This document shows positions 38,426 through 46,310 of a stretch of 64,000 nucleotides of DNA, one piece after another. This stretch comes from Bradyrhizobium paxllaeri (GTDB lineage Bacteria; Pseudomonadota; Alphaproteobacteria; Rhizobiales; Xanthobacteraceae): positions 1,860,001-1,924,000 of the forward strand of contig NZ_CP042968.1 of the NCBI RefSeq assembly GCF_001693515.2, read 5' to 3'. The notes beneath the pieces were generated by a model. The model did not search any database, was not told the DNA's origin, and worked only from the letters and a program-made list of their open reading frames with translations. A program made the position numbers and the translations under genes. Numbering within the stretch: the stretch's first letter is position 1; the number at the start of each line of letters is the position of its first letter.

Positions 38426-38463
38426 GTGGTGGAGCGATATCCGGGGCATCGACTTCATTCGCT

Positions 38464-38490
38464 CCCGCATGTCGCTAACGCTCATGCGGG
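38464..38490. repeat. REP element
   Basis: CCCGCATG-...-CATGCGGG, the same palindrome as at 33158-33183. It is located between convergent genes. Confidence 0.75.
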
Positions 38491-38560
38491 CTACGCGCCT
38501 GACCAATAGCCGCGGCTTGCCGCCTTCCCGCGTGGGGCGGGAAGGCATGCCGTGTACGCG

Positions 38561-39838
38561 CTACATGGTCCTGCCTTTCGACAATTTTGCCGTTTTCGAG
38601 TTGGTTGTTTTCGCGCGCTTTGCCGCGCGGTGATTGTCCCGCGCGGTCACGCGCTCGCGCTTCTTGATGCTCGCTTGCGCTTCCTGCGTCTTCGCTCCGC
38701 CACGGCGCGAGGCATACTCCTTGCCGTCGATCGGTCCCACATGCGGCGGATCCCGGTCGAGATACGGCCGCCCGATGCCGAACGTCTTGCCGTTTTCGTC
38801 GATCCACTTCCAGAGCTTGTCGGTGGAGACCCAACGCTGCGCCCGCGTCGCGCCCTTGACGCTGACGATGTCGGCCGCGAGCCCGCGGCCATAACCGCCA
38901 CGCAAACTCCCGCCATGGTAGGATCGATCGGTTGCCGCCTTCAGGCCGCTTGCGATCCCTTGACGATAGTCGTCGCGGAACGCGCTGGTGATGCCGGGCG
39001 ACAGTCCGGCCTGCTCGGCGGCGTGCAGCGCGTGAAAGAGTTTCAGCTTGAAGCTCTTGTCCATTCCGCCGATCACGTAGTCGATCATCGACATGCCGGC
39101 TCTGTCGGCCGCCTTCGGATCCTTCCAGGTAAAATCCTCGTCGACGCGCTTGGTGAAGGTTCGGGTGACGGTTCTCGTCTTTCCCTTCCGTTTGATCGTC
39201 ACCTTCCGCCGCTCGGTTACCTTGATGGCGTCGATCTTGGGCGCGCGCTCGTAGAGCGCCCAGAGATAGCGATCGATGCAGATCTCCACGACCAGACATT
39301 CCTCGTTGATTTCGAGAATGCCCACGGCCGGCAGGTCAGCGTCGCGCAGCGAAGCTGGTGTGCTCGCCGCGGCCATGTCGGCGGCAGGTGTCTCCGGCGG
39401 CAGCACCTCTGCCGGATCGGTCAGCGCGGCCACGACGAAAGGTTTTGGCTCTTCCGTGACAGCCGTCGTGTCAGGCGCTTTCGTCGTGTCAGGTGCTGTC
39501 GTGATGTCCGGCGCTTTCTCGATCACGGTCTCCGCAGGACGCGGCACCTCGATGGTGTCGATGGCGGCGCTTGCCAGCGCGATCACCGGTGGCGCGACCA
39601 CGGGCGGCGTGACTACAGGCTCGGCGCTCGCGACGCGAGATGGTTCCTTGCGTTCGGCAGTTGAAGCCGCCTCGGCGCTCTCGATCGAAGCGCCGGCATT
39701 CTTGACCGAAGCGCTGACTCTTTCGATGGGAGCCGCACCGGGGCTGGCGAGCCAAACGAGAACCCAGCTCGAGAGGGCTACACCCGTGAGAAGGTTGATT
39801 CGACGCTGCGCCTTCGTCGCCAATCGCCATGGGTCCAT
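38561..39838 (-). CDS. Secreted or membrane-anchored protein with M15-like peptidase domain
   Basis: 425 residues. A signal anchor (LLTGVALSSWVLVWLASPGA) is followed by a long Ala/Pro/Thr-rich linker with repeats around TTAPDTTKAPDTTAV. A C-terminal domain then carries SAFRDDYRQGIASG, SYHGGSLRGGYGRGLAADIV and GIGRPYLDRDPPHVGP, the spacing seen in D-Ala-D-Ala carboxypeptidase-type (M15) zinc enzymes. A Lys/Arg-rich tail ends it. ATG 39838 has GGAGG 7 nt upstream. A cell-wall role is inferred. Confidence 0.75.
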   Translation of the reverse strand: MDPWRLATKAQRRINLLTGVALSSWVLVWLASPGAAPIERVSASVKNAGASIESAEAASTAERKEPSRVASAEPVVTPPVVAPPVIALASAAIDTIEVPRPAETVIEKAPDITTAPDTTKAPDTTAVTEEPKPFVVAALTDPAEVLPPETPAADMAAASTPASLRDADLPAVGILEINEECLVVEICIDRYLWALYERAPKIDAIKVTERRKVTIKRKGKTRTVTRTFTKRVDEDFTWKDPKAADRAGMSMIDYVIGGMDKSFKLKLFHALHAAEQAGLSPGITSAFRDDYRQGIASGLKAATDRSYHGGSLRGGYGRGLAADIVSVKGATRAQRWVSTDKLWKWIDENGKTFGIGRPYLDRDPPHVGPIDGKEYASRRGGAKTQEAQASIKKRERVTARDNHRAAKRAKTTNSKTAKLSKGRTM

Positions 39839-40048
39839 CGTTCGGCCTCCAAGGCTCCGCATGAGCCTGATTGCACAAGCACGCGATTGGCTCATTCTTC
39901 GGATTGCGAAATGAATGCGCAACGGCCGGAGACTACGGGATCATCTGTTTTTTCAAGGGTGTGGCTTCGGTACAACGCGGAACGGCATGGAACTTGTTGT
40001 GTAGTTTTGGGACTTGTGTGCGCTACCGTGCAGAGAGGCTGCCAGTAA

Positions 40049-40125
40049 GGCGGACTAGCGAAGCGTAATCCGCCGCGTTCGCCGAGTTCGCGCGGTGAAG
40101 GCCGGTTACGCTTCGCTAACCCACC
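40049..40125. repeat. REP-type palindromes near acyl-CoA dehydrogenase
   Basis: GGCGGA...TCCGCC with an AGCGAAGCG loop (40049-40074) and a second, inverted GGTTACGCTTCGCTAACC unit (about 40103-40120). Confidence 0.65.
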
Positions 40126-40135
40126 CTGCAAATTG

Positions 40136-41917
40136 TCAGCCCAGCAACGCTGCATCGGCGCCGTTCACGGCGTCCGCACTGTCCGTCACTGTCTTCTCCA
40201 GCGAGCTCGCCTGCACGGTGATGTTCTCGGCAAAGAATCGCGCCACCGTGACATAGCGCTGCGGATCGCCGGCTTCGCCATTGCTCTTGGCGGCGAGCGC
40301 TTCGCCGGCCAGCATGCAGCCGCCGAGCGTGGAGCCGAACAGGCGCAGGTAAGGCGTGGCGCCGGCGAGCGCATCGTTCGGCGCGGAGGCGACGCGCTCC
40401 AGAAGCCACTTGCTGGCGCGCTCGAGCGAGCCGAGCGCGTCGCGCAGTTTCGCGCCCGTCGTGCCGAAGGCGGGATCGTTCGAGGTTTCGACCTGCTTGA
40501 CGATGCCATTGAGTTCATCGAGCAGCGCCCACACCGATGCGCCGCCGTTTGCCGCGAGCTTGCGCGTCACGAGGTCGATCGACTGGATACCGTTGGTGCC
40601 CTCATAGATCGAGGTGATGCGGGCGTCACGATAATGCTGCGCGGCGCCGGTCTCCTCGATGAAGCCCATGCCACCGTGGATCTGCACGCCGAGATACGTC
40701 ACCTCGTTGCCGATGTCGGTGGAGAACGCTTTTGCGATCGGCGTCAGCAGCGCGCCGCGGGCGGCAGCATCGGTGCGGACTTTTGCGTCCTTGGCGCGCG
40801 TGGCAACGTCGAGGGCGACGGCCGTGGCGTAGCAGATCGAGCGCGCCGCAGCCGTCATGCTGCGCATCTGCAGCAGCATGCGCTTGACGTCGGGATGCAC
40901 GATGATCGGATCGAGCCCGTCGCCTTGTCTGCCGACGGCGCGGCCCTGCTTGCGTTCCTGCGCGAAGGCGAGCGCCTGCTGATAGGCGCGGTCGGCAATG
41001 CCGACGCCTTCGAGGCCGACGCCGAGGCGGGCCTGGTTCATCATCGTGAACATGCAGAGCATGCCGCGATTCTCCTCGCCGATCAGGTAGCCGATCGCGC
41101 CGCCTTGATCGCCCATCGTCATGGTGCAGGTGGGGGAGGCGTGCATGCCGAGCTTGTGCTCCACGCCCGAGGGATAGATGTCGTTGCGCGCGCCGAGCGA
41201 GCCATCGGCATTGACCATGAATTTCGGAATCAGGAACAGCGAAATCCCCTTGGTGCCCGCGGGCGCGTCGGGCAGGCGGGCCAGCACGAAATGCACGATG
41301 TTATCGGTCATGTCGTGGTCGCCATAGGTGATGAAGATTTTTGTTCCCTTGATCCGATAGGTGCCGTCGCCGACCGGCTCGGCGCGGGTCCGCAGCGCGC
41401 CGACGTCAGAGCCTGCTTGCGGCTCGGTGAGCTGCATGGTGCCGGTCCATTCGCCGGAGACGAGCTTCTCCAGATAGATCTTTTTCAGCTCCTTGCTGCC
41501 ATGGGCGTCGAGCGCCTCGATCGCCGAGAGCGTCAAAAGCGGGCACAGGCCGAAGGCGATGTTCGAGGCGCTCCAGATTTCGGTGCAGGCGGCGTTGATC
41601 GCCAGCGGCAGGCCCTGGCCGCCGAAAGCTTCCGGCCCCGACACCGCGTTCCATCCGGCCGCGGTCCAGCGCTGATAGGCGTCCGGCCAGCCGGGGGCGG
41701 TGGTCACCTTGTTGTCCGCCAGCTTGATGCCGTGTTCGTCGCCGACGCGATTGAGCGGCGCCAGCACGTCGCCTGCGAACTTGCCGGCTTCCTCCAGCAC
41801 GGCTGCGGCAATGTCGCCGTCGAAATCGCCGTAATGGCCGGCTTTCACGGCCGCCTGCAGCCCTGCGCCGTGGTTGAGCGCGAGCAGGATGTCGGAGATC
41901 GGCGCGCGGTAGGTCAT
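40136..41917 (-). CDS. Acyl-CoA dehydrogenase (large FadE-type)
   Basis: 593 residues. The N-terminal helical domain is followed by the FAD/acyl-CoA core (TEPQAGSDVGALRT, FITYGDHDMTDNIVHFVLA) and the C-terminal domain (YLGVQIHGGMGFIEE, SIYEGTNGIQSIDLVTRKL). The extended C-terminus places it with the 600-residue FadE5-like enzymes. It would oxidise medium or long-chain acyl-CoA. ATG 41917 gives the usual MTYRAPISDILLALNH start. Confidence 0.93.
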   Translation of the reverse strand: MTYRAPISDILLALNHGAGLQAAVKAGHYGDFDGDIAAAVLEEAGKFAGDVLAPLNRVGDEHGIKLADNKVTTAPGWPDAYQRWTAAGWNAVSGPEAFGGQGLPLAINAACTEIWSASNIAFGLCPLLTLSAIEALDAHGSKELKKIYLEKLVSGEWTGTMQLTEPQAGSDVGALRTRAEPVGDGTYRIKGTKIFITYGDHDMTDNIVHFVLARLPDAPAGTKGISLFLIPKFMVNADGSLGARNDIYPSGVEHKLGMHASPTCTMTMGDQGGAIGYLIGEENRGMLCMFTMMNQARLGVGLEGVGIADRAYQQALAFAQERKQGRAVGRQGDGLDPIIVHPDVKRMLLQMRSMTAAARSICYATAVALDVATRAKDAKVRTDAAARGALLTPIAKAFSTDIGNEVTYLGVQIHGGMGFIEETGAAQHYRDARITSIYEGTNGIQSIDLVTRKLAANGGASVWALLDELNGIVKQVETSNDPAFGTTGAKLRDALGSLERASKWLLERVASAPNDALAGATPYLRLFGSTLGGCMLAGEALAAKSNGEAGDPQRYVTVARFFAENITVQASSLEKTVTDSADAVNGADAALLG

Positions 41918-42198
41918 GACGAAAATCTCGCTTTTTGGGCCAATGTGCTGCCGCCGTCTTCCCACGAAACCGGCGTTCTCTCAACTCTCTGCCGGAGCGG
42001 TAATCGGCCGCGCTGGCGGCACGAAACCGGCCTCGGAAGACTTGGAGCGGTGACCCTTTATAAAGGGTCGCACCATTGGAGCCGATTTTGGCGTGAAATT
42101 GCCCCCACGGCCTGTTGAAATGGCGTGACTCCCTCTATAGACCGGCGGTGCCGGACACGGATCGCGGCGGCCGATCCGGGCGCTCCGGTCCGGCCTGT

Positions 42199-42273
42199 TG
42201 GGGCGTAGCCAAGCGGTAAGGCAGCGGATTTTGATTCCGCCATTCGGAGGTTCGATCCCTCCCGCCCCAGCCA
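42199..42273 (+). tRNA. tRNA-Gln (anticodon TTG)
   Basis: A complete cloverleaf. Acceptor stem TGGGGCG pairs with CGCCCCA, discriminator G, encoded CCA. The anticodon arm is GCGGA-TTTTGAT-TCCGC with TTG at the centre, and the T arm is GGAGG-TTCGATC-CCTCC. It marks the left border of the accessory region. Confidence 0.96.
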
Positions 42274-42414
42274 GTTGATATCGCTCGCCAAATCGCCTTT
42301 CCCGATGCTCCATTTGGAAATGCCGCAGTCCGCTGCCCGTCGAAGAAGAGGTCGCGCGATTTCGTTCGCCACCATCTCTCATGGATCTCATCGGAGTCGG
42401 GAGAAGCGATAGCG

Positions 42415-42615
42415 CTAGCCCGCTACCATCGTGCGATTTGTACGACAAACTACGATTTCGTATGTTCGTTGGCAGCCCTTGGACTGGCTCTGGCGAGACG
42501 TTTGCTGGCCACGAAGACAGATCGAGCAGGTGCCGTAGAGGCTACCGGAGATCGTCGAGGCGATCGCGACCGAGCGCTGAGCCACATCGATCTTGCGTCT
42601 CGTCTTCTTCGTCAT
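42415..42615 (-). CDS. Possible small Cys-containing protein
   Basis: Open frame of 66 residues (MTKKTRRKIDVAQRSVAIAS...GTCSICLRGQQTS). GGAG lies about 8 nt before ATG 42615. It has a CSIC pair but no recognised family, and an opposite-strand frame of similar length exists. Weak evidence. The remaining bases from 42274 to the first peptide leader hold nothing else I recognise. Confidence 0.3.
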   Translation of the reverse strand: MTKKTRRKIDVAQRSVAIASTISGSLYGTCSICLRGQQTSRQSQSKGCQRTYEIVVCRTNRTMVAG

Positions 42616-42757
42616 TTGCTCACTCCGTCTATAAGACGGAGCGGCCGTCTTCCAACTAAGCACGTGGTCCCAAAGTCGGAGTCCATTTCAGTCACACACA
42701 GCGCAAATCCAACGGGTTCATATCGTAGCCGAAGCTGACTGCCGCTGTGGGGCACCC

Positions 42758-42871
42758 CGTGATTTCTGTCACAGATGGAAAAGCGAGCCTCGTGTATCAA
42801 ACACGCATGGTGAGGCGCTGGCTTGCTTCAAGCCAGATGTTGTTCACACGCAACCCCCAAGGAGGGAACTC
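42758..42871 (+). promoter_or_regulatory. Peptide P1 leader: CRP/FNR-type palindrome and hairpins
   Basis: CGTGATTTCTGTCACA at 42758-42773 matches TGTGA-N6-TCACA except for one base, 98 nt before the start codon. Downstream are CGTGT-ATCAA-ACACG (42791-42805), nested in GCCTC...GAGGC, and CTGGCTTG-CTT-CAAGCCAG (42818-42836). AAGGAGG follows before the start. Essentially the same block precedes P3, P4, P5 and P6; sequence similarity extends upstream to about 42689. Confidence 0.7.
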
Positions 42872-43084
42872 ATGAAAGCAGTGCATGAACTGATCGATGC
42901 GGAGCTCGACGCGGTGTGTGGCGGGATCTTCGACTTTACCAATCTGTCCAACAACATCGTCGCGCAGGCGAACACTGCCACGCAGGTTGGTGTCGCTCAG
43001 GGCGGCAACAGCGTCTTCGGTGCCGGTGGTGCGGCTAGCGTCGCGCAGCTGCTCGCGCAGTCGAACACCAGCTCGATCGGCTAA
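42872..43084 (+). CDS. Double-glycine leader peptide P1 (putative NHLM-exported bacteriocin-like peptide)
   Basis: 70 residues. The leader MKAVHELIDAELDAVCGG has hydrophobic residues at -4, -7 and -12, Glu at -8 and GG at -2/-1, the classic C39-peptidase recognition pattern. The predicted core is 52 residues, rich in Asn, Gln, Ala, Gly and Ser, and ends NTSSIG. It carries GVAQGG, FGAGGAA and AQLLAQSN segments and contains no Cys. No modification enzyme is nearby. It is presumably cut and exported by the C39 transporter at 59071-61293. Strong AAGGAGG ribosome binding site. Confidence 0.75.
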   Translation: MKAVHELIDAELDAVCGGIFDFTNLSNNIVAQANTATQVGVAQGGNSVFGAGGAASVAQLLAQSNTSSIG

Positions 43085-43093
43085 CTTGCGGAA

Positions 43094-43130
43094 GCCCGCA
43101 CACCCTCGGCTGCTCCCGGGGTGTGCGGGC
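43094..43130 (+). terminator. Hairpin terminator after P1
   Basis: GCCCGCACACCC pairs with GGGTGTGCGGGC around a 12-13 nt loop, followed by a short T-containing tract. The same hairpin follows P2, P4, P5 and P6. Confidence 0.75.
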
Positions 43131-43179
43131 ACTCATTTCAATCGACAATTTTCACACGTAACCGCCAAGGAGAGAACTC

Positions 43180-43392
43180 ATGAAAGTAGTGCATGAACTG
43201 ATCGATGCGGAACTCGACGCGGTGTGCGGCGGGATCTTCGACTTTACCAATCTGTCCAACAACATCGTCGCACAGGCGAACAACGCCACGCAGGTTGGTG
43301 TGGCTCAGGGCGGCTCCAGCGTCTTCGGTGCCGGCGGTGCTGCTGCCGTCGCGCAGCTGCTCGGGCAGTCGAACACCAGCTCGATCGGCTAA
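43180..43392 (+). CDS. Double-glycine leader peptide P2
   Basis: 70 residues. The leader MKVVHELIDAELDAVCGG differs from P1 at residue 3 only. The core differs from P1 at a few positions (AQANNAT, GGSSVFG, AAAVAQLLGQ) and is identical to the core of P6. Unlike the other copies it lacks the CRP-palindrome leader and starts only 49 nt after the P1 terminator hairpin. It may therefore depend on read-through from P1. A CCAAGGAGA sequence supplies its ribosome binding site. Confidence 0.75.
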   Translation: MKVVHELIDAELDAVCGGIFDFTNLSNNIVAQANNATQVGVAQGGSSVFGAGGAAAVAQLLGQSNTSSIG

Positions 43393-43401
43393 CTTACGGA
43401 A

Positions 43402-43437
43402 GCCCGCACACCCCTGGCTGCTCCCGGGGTGTGCGGG
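43402..43437 (+). terminator. Hairpin terminator after P2
   Basis: GCCCGCACACCC/GGGTGTGCGGG stem-loop. Sequence and position match those after P6. Confidence 0.75.
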
Positions 43438-43469
43438 TATTCATTTCAATCGACAATTTTTGGACGCGA

Positions 43470-43915
43470 GCACCCTCGCTCAATGGATTAGTACTTTGCG
43501 GAATTGGCCCGGCGACCTGGGTCGCCGCCGCGGCACTCGGCATCGCGCGCGCCATGCTGTCCGAGCTCATCACATTGGCATTCCACGAGGCGCCGCGGGG
43601 TCTCCGGCTCGCAGACAATGCGGTCATGCAGGCCGACCTGGCACGCGCGAAAGCGCGGCTCGGCGCTCGCCTACCTCATCGACACGCTCACAATGCGGAG
43701 GCCGGCGACGTGGCGCCGATCGACGTCACCAATCGGGCCCACGTGCGACTAGCCTGCGCCAACGCGATCCCGGGCGCGGTCGAGCTGGGAAACTTCGCAA
43801 GGGAGCGGGCGTCGACGCGATCTTCCCGGGCAGTCCGTTCGAGCAGCGCTTCCGCGACATGCACACGCTTTATCAGCGATCCAGGCACGCTCCCACCATT
43901 TTGCTGTGAGAGCAA
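43470..43915 (+). pseudogene. Remnant of acyl-CoA dehydrogenase C-terminal region
   Basis: Three frames read together give an acyl-CoA dehydrogenase-like C-terminus: AAALGIARAMLSELITLA...LRLADNAVMQADLARAKARLG, then ALAYLIDTL, then NRAHVRLACANAIPGAVE and VDAIFPGSPFEQRFRDMHTL, and finally a frame reading IQARSHHFAV. At least three frameshifts separate them and the N-terminal half is missing. It resembles the dibenzothiophene-monooxygenase-type (Acyl-CoA_dh_2) subfamily. Confidence 0.7.
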
Positions 43916-43978
43916 AGTCACACACACAGCGTAAACCCAACGGTGCGTGGCCAAAGCTGACTGCCACTGAGGGGCGCC

Positions 43979-44090
43979 TGTGATTTCTGTCACAGATAGA
44001 AAAGCTAGCCTCCGATATCAAACACGAGTGAGGCGCTGGATTGCTTTGAGCCAGATGTTGTTCACATGCAAACCCCTGAGGATCAAAGTC
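43979..44090 (+). promoter_or_regulatory. Peptide P3 leader: perfect CRP-type palindrome
   Basis: TGTGATTTCTGTCACA at 43979-43994 fits the E. coli CRP consensus TGTGA-N6-TCACA exactly, 96 nt before the P3 start. The second hairpin is weaker here (CTGG...CCAG, 44036-44054). GAGG lies about 10 nt before the start. Confidence 0.7.
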
Positions 44091-44417
44091 ATGAGTGAAA
44101 TGCGTGAACTGATCGATGCGGAACTCGACGCCGTGTGTGGAGGGTATCGCCGGGGCGCTGACGGGTATCACGGAGATCACGGACATCTTCACGGACATCG
44201 CGGGCACCTGGAGAATCAGGGGAATCAGGGACTCTTTGACTTCGGCAATATCGGCAGTTTCAGTTTCGGCAATTTCAGTTTCGGCAATATCATCAATTTC
44301 GGCAATATCGTCATACAGCCGACCATTGCGTTGCAGATTGGTGTGGCTGTCGGCGATAACGCCAGCGTCACACAGCTGCTCAGTCAGCTGAACTTCAGCT
44401 CTATCGCCTCGCACTAG
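44091..44417 (+). CDS. Double-glycine leader peptide P3, long variant with His/Gly insert and FGN repeats
   Basis: 108 residues. The leader MSEMRELIDAELDAVCGG is as in P4 apart from two residues. The core of 90 residues begins with YRRGADGYHGDHGHLHGHRG, a His/Gly-rich stretch. A run of FGN-type repeats (FDFGNIGSFSFGNFSFGN...FGNIV) follows, and then it joins the common core (QPTIALQIGVAVGDNASVTQLLSQLNFSSI). The DNA of the insert is itself repetitive (CACGGACATC and TTTCGGCAAT units), suggesting slippage growth. An IS630-type element is inserted at its TAG stop codon, which is preserved. Confidence 0.7.
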   Translation: MSEMRELIDAELDAVCGGYRRGADGYHGDHGHLHGHRGHLENQGNQGLFDFGNIGSFSFGNFSFGNIINFGNIVIQPTIALQIGVAVGDNASVTQLLSQLNFSSIASH

Positions 44418-45678
44418 ACGTTCGATTCCAAGAAACCCGCACTGGAACTGATTGAGTGTTGGCGGATTCCTCGGTTGCGGCTGGCGCGACGAGGAACAGT
44501 ATCATGGCAGGATGGCGGCAAGCGATCGAATTGGCGATGACCGACGATGAGGTTGAGACGTTGGCGGCTCTTTCGCGGTCAAGAACCGAGCCAGCGAGCC
44601 GGGTCTCGCGGGCACAGATGCTGCTGGCCTACCGGGATAATCCGTCGTTCTGTGCCGTGGGGCGCAGACTTGGGGTCCATCACCAGACCGTCGAGCGCTG
44701 TGTCGAGCGGGCGCTGGCCCATGGCCCGCTGGGGGCCCTCGACGATCGGCCGCGGCCTGGCAGGGAGCCCACGATCACGCCGGAGGCCAAAGCTTGGCTG
44801 GCGTCGCTGGCGTGCGACAAGGCCAAAGACCACGGCCATCCGCATGAATTGTGGACGACGCGATTGCTGGCACGCCATGCGCGCGTGCATGGACCAGCGG
44901 CAGGGCACAGGTGTCTGGCCAATTTGGTCCAGGGCACGGTGTGCAAGATCCTCGGCAAAGAGGAAATCAAGCCGCACAAGGTGCACTACTATCTGGAGAA
45001 CCGCGACAGCGAATTCGAACAGAAGATGGCCGAGGTCCTGTGTGTCTATCGTGAAGTCGAGGTTCTGAAAAAAACCTCTACCGGATCGAAGAGGCGAGGC
45101 AAGCCGGTGGCAATCGTCTCCTGCGACGAAAAGCCAGGAATCCAGGCTATCGCAACGACGGCGCCGGATTTGCCGCCCGTGCCTGGGGCTCACGCCACCT
45201 TTGCGCGGGATCACGAGTACAAACGTCATGGCACGCTCAGTCTGTTGGCCGGGATCGATCTGCTGACCGGCAAGGTCCATGCTCTCGTGAGAGACCGCCA
45301 TCGCAGCCGGGAGTTCGTTGAATTCCTCAAGTTACTCGATGCCGCTTATCCGAGAGGCACTGCAATCAAGCTGATCCTCGACAATCATTCCGCGCACATA
45401 TCGAGAGAAACCACAGCGTGGCTTAACGCCCGCCCCGTCGGACGCTTTGAACTCACCTTCACTCCCAAGCACGGCTCCTGGCTCAACCTGATCGAGGGCT
45501 TCTTCTCCAAGTTTGCCCGCTCGACGTTGCGCCACATCCGGGTGACCTCAAAACACGAGCTGAAGGAGCGCATCATGGCCGGCATCGACGACGTCAACCG
45601 CCATCCGGTCATCCATACTTGGTCCTACAAACTTGCCGAGGCCGCCTGATTATGATTCGAACCAAGGAAACGCTCGAC
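44417..45678 (+). mobile_element. IS630-family insertion sequence, intact
   Basis: About 1262 bp, flanked by TA on both sides (44415-44416 and 45679-45680), the target duplication expected for IS630. The ends GACGTTCGATTCC and GTCGAGCGTTTCC (reverse complement of the right end) match at 9 of 13 positions. The right flank (GATTGCGGATGCCCGCAC) continues the sequence that follows the stop codon in P4, which places the insertion exactly in the P3 stop codon. Confidence 0.8.
44504..45649 (+). CDS. IS630-family transposase
   Basis: 381 residues. An N-terminal helix-turn-helix (CAVGRRLGVHHQTVERCVERAL) is followed by a DDE catalytic core: Asp in SCDEKPGIQAIA, Asp in LILDNHSAHIS and Glu in WLNLIEGFFSKFARSTLRHI. 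No stop or frameshift is seen, so it may be active. ATG 44504 has GAGGA upstream. Confidence 0.95.
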   Translation: MAGWRQAIELAMTDDEVETLAALSRSRTEPASRVSRAQMLLAYRDNPSFCAVGRRLGVHHQTVERCVERALAHGPLGALDDRPRPGREPTITPEAKAWLASLACDKAKDHGHPHELWTTRLLARHARVHGPAAGHRCLANLVQGTVCKILGKEEIKPHKVHYYLENRDSEFEQKMAEVLCVYREVEVLKKTSTGSKRRGKPVAIVSCDEKPGIQAIATTAPDLPPVPGAHATFARDHEYKRHGTLSLLAGIDLLTGKVHALVRDRHRSREFVEFLKLLDAAYPRGTAIKLILDNHSAHISRETTAWLNARPVGRFELTFTPKHGSWLNLIEGFFSKFARSTLRHIRVTSKHELKERIMAGIDDVNRHPVIHTWSYKLAEAA

Positions 45679-45680
45679 TA

Positions 45681-46310
45681 GATTGCGGATGCCCGCACGC
45701 TCCTTGGCTGCTCTCGATGGTGTTCAGATAAAAATTCAATCGAGAATTTTCATGGACACGACCCGAGCACGCTCGCTCAAGGCATTTCGGGAAGGGCTCG
45801 ACACGGTGTCGATGCCCAACGAGCGTACCTGCCCAGAGATGCCTCCCACTACGCGCAAGTTCGTATCCATTCCGATCTCCTGACCGCCCAAGTCAGCGGC
45901 GGACGGAAATTTGTACGATTTGATGACCACTTGCTACAGTCGCTCCGTTCGCCGGCGGCGGGCTGGAGTATGGAAGCGATATCGTGGACGCGGTCGCCGC
46001 TGCCAATGATACCCCGTCCAGATGATCGACACCTCGATTGTCCGCGCGGATCAGCAAGGAGTGGTGCATCACCCGGAACAGAGTTCAGTCGATGGGACTG
46101 TCTGGCCATGCCGCAACCGGCTCCGAGGCAGCTGGCGCAGAACGAGCCTGTTCGCGCCGAAGATGCCTGTGCCCGCGATACGGCGTCTCGTATGCTTGCG
46201 GTGCCACATATGCCGCAAATCGGATTCCGATCGCGCCAAAGGCGAAGCGCTCCGCACGGTTGCTGCTGAACAGTGGAGGTGACGAAGATGAAGCGCCTCC
46301 CACGATGCCG
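45681..46310. other. Mosaic of remnants after the IS630 element
   Basis: 45681-45726 is the displaced and decayed P3 terminator region. 45727-45845 repeats the block found after P5 and P6 (GGGCTCGACACGGTGTCGAT core). 46021-46070 encodes MIDTSIVRADQQG, an IS5-type transposase fragment. 46119-46190 encodes PQPAPRQLAQNEPVRAEDAC, nearly the same as the C-terminal part of the caspase-like protein at 47753-49084. No intact gene is visible. Confidence 0.6.

Noticed and set aside
40133..42118. 661-codon plus-strand frame opposite the acyl-CoA dehydrogenase
   Set aside because: Antisense shadow; the minus-strand gene is unambiguous.
42689..42800. FixK/FNR (TTGA-N6-TCAA) or sigma-54 promoter in front of P1
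   Set aside because: Half-sites read GTGA/TCAC in all copies, favouring CRP type over FixK; TGGGGCACC lacks the matching -12 TTGC element of sigma-54.
43205..43934. Long frames running from inside P2 into the downstream region as a single protein
   Set aside because: They start in the wrong frame of the peptide gene and cross its terminator; the downstream part is better explained as a frameshifted acyl-CoA dehydrogenase remnant.
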